Origin: Pinus tabuliformis
Taxonomy: Eukaryota; Streptophyta; Pinopsida; Pinales; Pinaceae
Length of the DNA stretch: 64,000 nt
Reading direction: 5' to 3'
Assembly (NCBI GenBank): GCA_031772625.1
Contig: CM062818.1
Coordinates: forward strand, 1,279,792,277 to 1,279,856,276
In this document: positions 60,198 to 64,000 of the stretch, one piece after another
How the letters are laid out: every line of letters begins with the position of its first letter
How positions within the stretch are numbered: position 1 is the first letter of the stretch
The notes under the pieces: model-generated
The model's input: the letters and a program-made list of their open reading frames with translations, nothing else
Told to the model about the DNA's origin: nothing
Databases searched by the model: none
Made by a program: the position numbers and the translations under genes

Positions 60198-60308
60198 GTT
60201 TCAGTTGATCAAATAAAAGCTGCAAATAAGTACACTGATGACACCATCTATGCTGGAGAAAAACTTATAATTCCTTTAGAGGGATATGGGAGCTCAGATT
60301 ATATTTGA
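60198..60308 (+). pseudogene. LysM exon, copy 3 (longer frame)
   Basis: As copies 1 and 2, but the codon after IIP is TTA, so the frame runs on LEGYGSSDYI before TGA at 60306-60308. This may show the original C-terminus. Confidence 0.7.
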
Positions 60309-60913
60309 AAGTTTGTAGTACAGGTTGTCATGGAATGTGTATGCAATAATTTGCACAACAGCCTCAAGTCCCCAGTCTTGATTAGATATAAGAGGTCGGC
60401 CTGTCCAGTTTGAGTTTTGGATTGTTTATGGTAGGTTATCTATCACCAATTTTAAGGAAATATGTGATAAGCCAGTTGGAAATGTATTTGTTTTGTTTAT
60501 ACAGGTTTCTTTTAGATTTTTTACTCAGGGGCATGATGTCATGTTCTAGAGATACCCTGTCCATGTATCTTTACTATCTTGTAAAATGCAAGTTGAAGGC
60601 TAATCGTGCCAGAGTCCAGCCATTCTTTGGAAACTCATGTAGCAAATGGGTGATTGGTGTGCCCTGCATGACAATGCTACCCTGCGTTTATTTATAAGCT
60701 TTATCGTTGTATTGAACTCTTGTATTTTGGTGAGTGGTCTGACTCTATTTATCAAGTATCTTTATTCTTTGTTCCACCTTATTGTAGAGCATTTCTCAGC
60801 GTAGTTGCTGTTCAGCTTTTTGAATGCATGTGAAACTAAAGTTGCCATCTTGTTCCCTTCTATCCATTGTATAAGTCTTGTGTAACTGGTTCTGTTTCCT
60901 TGGTTGAGTGCAG

Positions 60914-60994
60914 GTTTCAGTTGATCAAGTAAAATCTGCAAATAAGTACACTGATGACACCATCTATGCTGGAGAAATCCTTATAATTCCTTGA
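60914..60994 (+). pseudogene. LysM exon, copy 4
   Basis: VSVDQVKSANKY..IYAGEILIIP then TGA. Lys to Ile at the conserved G-x-K/Q-L position. Confidence 0.7.
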
Positions 60995-61690
60995 GAGGGA
61001 TATGGGAGCTCATATTATATTTGAAAGTTTGTAGTACAGGTTGTCATGGAATGTGTATGCAGTAATTTTCACAACAGCCTCAAGTCCCCAGTCTTGTTTA
61101 GATATAAGAGATCGTCCAGTCCAGTTTGAGTTTTGGATTGTTTATGGTAGGTTATCTATCACAAATTTTAAGGAAATATGTGATAAGCCAGTTGGAAATG
61201 TATTTGTTTTGTTTATACAGATTTATTTTAGATTTGTTACTCAGGAGCATGATGTCATGTTCTAGAGATACCCTGTCCATGTATCTTTACTATCTCGTAA
61301 AATGCAAGTTGAATGCTAATCATGCTACAGTCCAGTGATGAGTTTTACTATCTCGTAAAATGCAAGTTGAATGCTAATCATGCCAGAGTCCAGTGATGCT
61401 TTGGAAACTCATGTAGCAAATGGGTGATTGGTGTGCCCTGCATGACAATGCTACCCTGCGTTTATTAATAAGCTTTATCGTTGTATTGAACTCTTGTATT
61501 TGGTGCCTCCAGAATTATTAATTTCCAACCCTTATTGCGATGTGAATGATTAGTATTTGTCATTTGGTATGCATAACAAGCTTTAACTTCTTTTGATAAT
61601 AAAAAATGCAGGCTGCATACTGGAATTTGCCTCTCAATTGAACTCTTTAATGGTTATTTTCCACAAGTAAATAAACAGTGTTCATTTCAG

Positions 61691-63322
61691 AGGGCATTTT
61701 CTCTTTGAAACTGTGCCTCTGGACAACAGCCTGCTAACTTAACTGAACATTCATAAAGCTCTGCCAAACCTTAGTAGTTCATGGCCTATTTTAAATTCTA
61801 TCAAACTTATTCGAACTAACACAGTATTTACTTAAGCGGGGTCATTTCACACTGCTTAGTACAATAGAATGATCTTTCTTGAAATAGAATAAGTACTTCA
61901 AAAAAGTACCTATGAATTTTACTCATAGTTATTTGACTTTAACCTTAACAGAATCCTCTGCGGAATCCCTATATGTCTTCTGGTACAATGTGTCTCTTGT
62001 TTTACCCAAAAAAAGAAGAAAAGAAAGAAGCAAAAAGGGCATCCTGGCCTTACAGAGCCCGACATTAGAAACTGCCAATGTCAAGTATAGTAGCTCTGCT
62101 ATCCACCTAAGGAACCTTGAAGGTATATTTTCAGGGAGCAAACGCTCAGCTCCTGTGATAGCCTGCAAACAATGTTTTAATTTAGAATAAAATTATCATG
62201 GTAAATTGGTATAAGAATATTAGTATAAAAAATCACCGAGTTATAAGCCTAAATATTGGAAAAGGCTAATTCTTCATGTGGCATAATCAATTAGCCATGT
62301 TATCTTGCTACATGATGCAAAAAAATGACCCATGGATCCTAATACTTTTTAGGGCTCTTTTTCAATTCAATAGGCTTTTCTTCTTCTTCTTCTTCTTCCT
62401 GAGGTGGTAAAGATAATTACTCAAGAATGACTCTAAGCTTACTAGATAACCAAATTCTCAACATACCTTGCAATGCATATTTGTTACACCTCTACTATAG
62501 ACCAAGACAAATGTAACAAATCAATGTACACTAGTGCATCAATATGATTGTTTTCACATAAGGCTTGATCATTAAAAGGACATTAAGGTTTGTACCTTTT
62601 GGGACAATTGCTAGTATAGTCAACATCAGAGAAAATACAAACGACCCGGAATATGAGAGAAAATACAAATGACCTAGATCCATTAAAACCTTGAAAGTTT
62701 GTTCATGAACTCTCTGAATCTGGTATAAAATGTGTGCTGTATTTGAAACTTCAATTTGCCATTAAATTAATGGGACATGAATTCCCACAAAGCAGTTCAA
62801 AAATGTGCAATTAAGTTGAGCTTTCATCTTGTCATTCAATTGATGGACACTCAATATTAAATATAAGATAAATATATAGGAGTAGCATGTGAGTGTTAGA
62901 TTTATAAAGAAGATTCTTTTTATTATTAATAAAAATATAGATAGTTAGTTTCATTTTAAAGGGTTATAAATATGAGTTATAAATACAAGACTTAATAGGT
63001 TGTTGTAAATATGAGTTATTAATTGTTTTTACTCAAAATCTGATAAATAGCAATTTAGCAATTTCTTTTTAATTGAGTGACTTAAATTCATGTTTCTTTA
63101 GGTTGAAGGTAAAGCCACTAAAGTGCAAAAATTGTGATGCCAATAATTAGAGGGATTGTCATCATGGGGTGATAAGAAATTTAATATTCCAAGAAGAGGA
63201 GGTAGTAGTAGATTCTAAATAAATTAGCAATGCAACAACATAAATGTTTGCAACAAATTTAGAGAGATCCACCTTGTTGAATAATGCACACACTACATGG
63301 ATAATGGATTTCCACACTTTAT
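61691..63322. other. Distal part of the mosaic block, one possible exon
   Basis: On the minus strand, ACATTGTTTGCAG looks like a splice acceptor. The frame after it (62163 down to about 62045) reads AITGAERLLPENIPSRFLRW then IAELLYLTLAVSNVGLCK before a possible donor. Not recognised. A (CTT)n run lies at about 62378-62398. Elsewhere AT-rich with no supported gene. Confidence 0.3.
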
Positions 63323-63334
63323 GCCTTACGGCGT
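63323..63334 (-). repeat. Right inverted end of the mosaic block
   Basis: GCCTTACGGCGT, reverse complement of ACGCCGTAAGGC at 55435-55446. Confidence 0.55.
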
Positions 63335-63335
63335 T

Positions 63336-63463
63336 TTCTTTGCAACATCTGGTGCAAATGCTAGTTCTTAGCCCAGTTGTTTGTATTACGTTCAATAATA
63401 TTTATTTCCATATTATTGAATCATAATTGCCAACATTCATATGCTAGATATAAGGATATTACA
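63336..63463 (-). repeat. LTR terminus of the element 4 family
   Basis: Matches the last ~125 bp of the 3' LTR at about 40590-40715 (ACATTCATATG, AGGATATTACA) with considerable divergence. Either the missing end of 52405-55434 or part of another copy. Confidence 0.75.
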
Positions 63464-64000
63464 TTCCCTCCCCTCAATATAACACCGTCCTCAATGTTCA
63501 TCTCTTCTTCCTTTCGTCATTATTATATTTCTCCCCAATATTTATCTCCTGACCTCTCGACTATCCTAATATTCATATATTACAAGTTATGTTATGCCCA
63601 ACTCCCGACTGTCCGGAACCTCGGCTATCCCGACTATCTCGAACCCAACTATCCTAATTCTTGACCTTTCTGACCTTCCAACAGGTCTAGTCACTTTCTT
63701 ATTTTTTATGCAATTTTTCAATTTTTTTTTTTTCATTTTAATTAAATAAGACCAGAGGCTGGGTAAACAGACAAATAAATCTTCAACATAAGCTTAAATA
63801 TAAATAAAACTCCTGAATTTATGACTACTTGAATACTTCCTTGGTTTATGAGTGCTTTAAGGGTTGGATTTCATGTCATGTTTAATGGAAATTAATGAAC
63901 CAATACATGCTTAACATGTTCTATTTATTTCACATGATATTTGATAGGCTCACCATTGTGTCTTTCAAGAAGTTGTTTAATGATGACATTTAAGTTTTGT
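63464..64000 (-). mobile_element. Interior of another element 4 family copy, continuing past the window
   Basis: Starts with polypurine tract GAGGGGAGGGAA (minus strand, 63464-63475). The following ~100 bp match the interior at 40728. From about 63560 onward it matches 35780-36235. The rest lies outside the window. Confidence 0.7.

Larger units (their letters stand above)
58588..61690 (+). repeat. LysM exon array: four monomers in two higher-order units
   Basis: Monomers start at about 58588, 59291, 60111 and 60813 (about 0.70, 0.82, 0.70 and 0.88 kb). Monomers 1 and 3 share one tail (GTGAGTGGTCTGACTCTATT), and monomers 2 and 4 share another (GGTGCCTCCAGAATTATTAA ... CACAAGTAAATAAACA). So a two-monomer unit of about 1.52 kb was duplicated as a whole. 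Monomer 4 also holds a small duplication at 61270-61395 (TACTATCTCGTAAAATGCAA). Confidence 0.9.
55435..63334. mobile_element. 7.9-kb mosaic of gene fragments between inverted 12-bp ends
   Basis: Left edge ACGCCGTAAGGC (55435-55446) and right edge GCCTTACGGCGT (63323-63334) are exact reverse complements. Outside both edges lies LTR sequence of the element 4 family, up to 55434 and from about 63336. The flanks also share TTTGCAACATCTG (55404-55416 and 63339-63351), although that LTR stretch should occur once. Inside are FLA, UGT and LysM fragments. This could be a gene-capturing TIR element (Pack-TIR type) or a filler block between two LTR copies. No transposase is visible. Confidence 0.5.

Noticed and set aside
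58888-61338. Repeated 70-95 codon frames starting MSFGLFMVGYLS or MSWNVYAVI
   Set aside because: They are by-products of the four LysM monomers in a different frame and position from the LysM exon, probably 3' untranslated or intronic sequence.
55435-63334. Helitron reading of the mosaic block
   Set aside because: The ends are inverted repeats; there is no TC start or CTRR end with an upstream hairpin, and insertion is not between A and T.

Overview
The window looks like nuclear DNA of a seed plant with a large, repeat-rich genome. Evidence: AT-rich intergenic sequence, nested and decayed Ty3/gypsy retrotransposons primed by plant initiator tRNA-Met, and fragments of plant families (fasciclin-like arabinogalactan protein, family-1 glycosyltransferase, LysM). 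The long, old, badly mutated LTRs fit a gymnosperm such as a conifer, but nothing here proves that. Plant-style introns and TATA boxes exclude a prokaryote. I saw no rRNA, tRNA, CRISPR or organellar block.

Layout. 1-5000: a decayed, unrecognised minus-strand coding remnant (about 300-1230), AT-rich DNA with diverged repeats, and a 1.2-kb polypyrimidine tract. 5006-18479: element 1, a complete but dead 13.5-kb chromovirus-type Ty3/gypsy element with about 3.9-kb LTRs and a 5-bp target duplication; its reverse transcriptase is split by a probable solo LTR (11173-12206). 18480-26580: low-copy DNA with the one convincing intact gene, a two-exon gene on the minus strand (21522-22295) for an acidic Glu/Pro/Ala-rich protein, plus several local tandem duplications. 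26582-35541: element 3, a relative of element 1, plus strand, with a long 5' LTR, a decayed gag-protease-RT, and a 2.2-kb LTR-like insertion in gag; it stops abruptly inside RT.

35542-55434: a remnant region followed by element 4 on the minus strand (3' LTR 37881-40715, non-coding interior, 5' LTR from 52405). Element 4 carries element 2, a 7.25-kb chromovirus with a C-terminal chromodomain (42447-49696, perfect TSD), and a 576-bp foldback element. 55435-63334: a 7.9-kb block lying between two LTR pieces of the element 4 family. Its outer edges carry a 12-bp inverted motif, and it holds fragments of three unrelated genes: FLA, UGT, and four tandem copies of a LysM exon arranged as a higher-order duplication. 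A shared module lies next to both the FLA and UGT fragments. 63336-64000: LTR end, polypurine tract and interior of another element 4 family copy.

The 55.4-63.3 kb block is the most unusual part: it looks like a mosaic of captured gene fragments. No retrotransposon here looks capable of autonomous movement. All similarities were judged by eye from translations and repeat matching; no database search was run.
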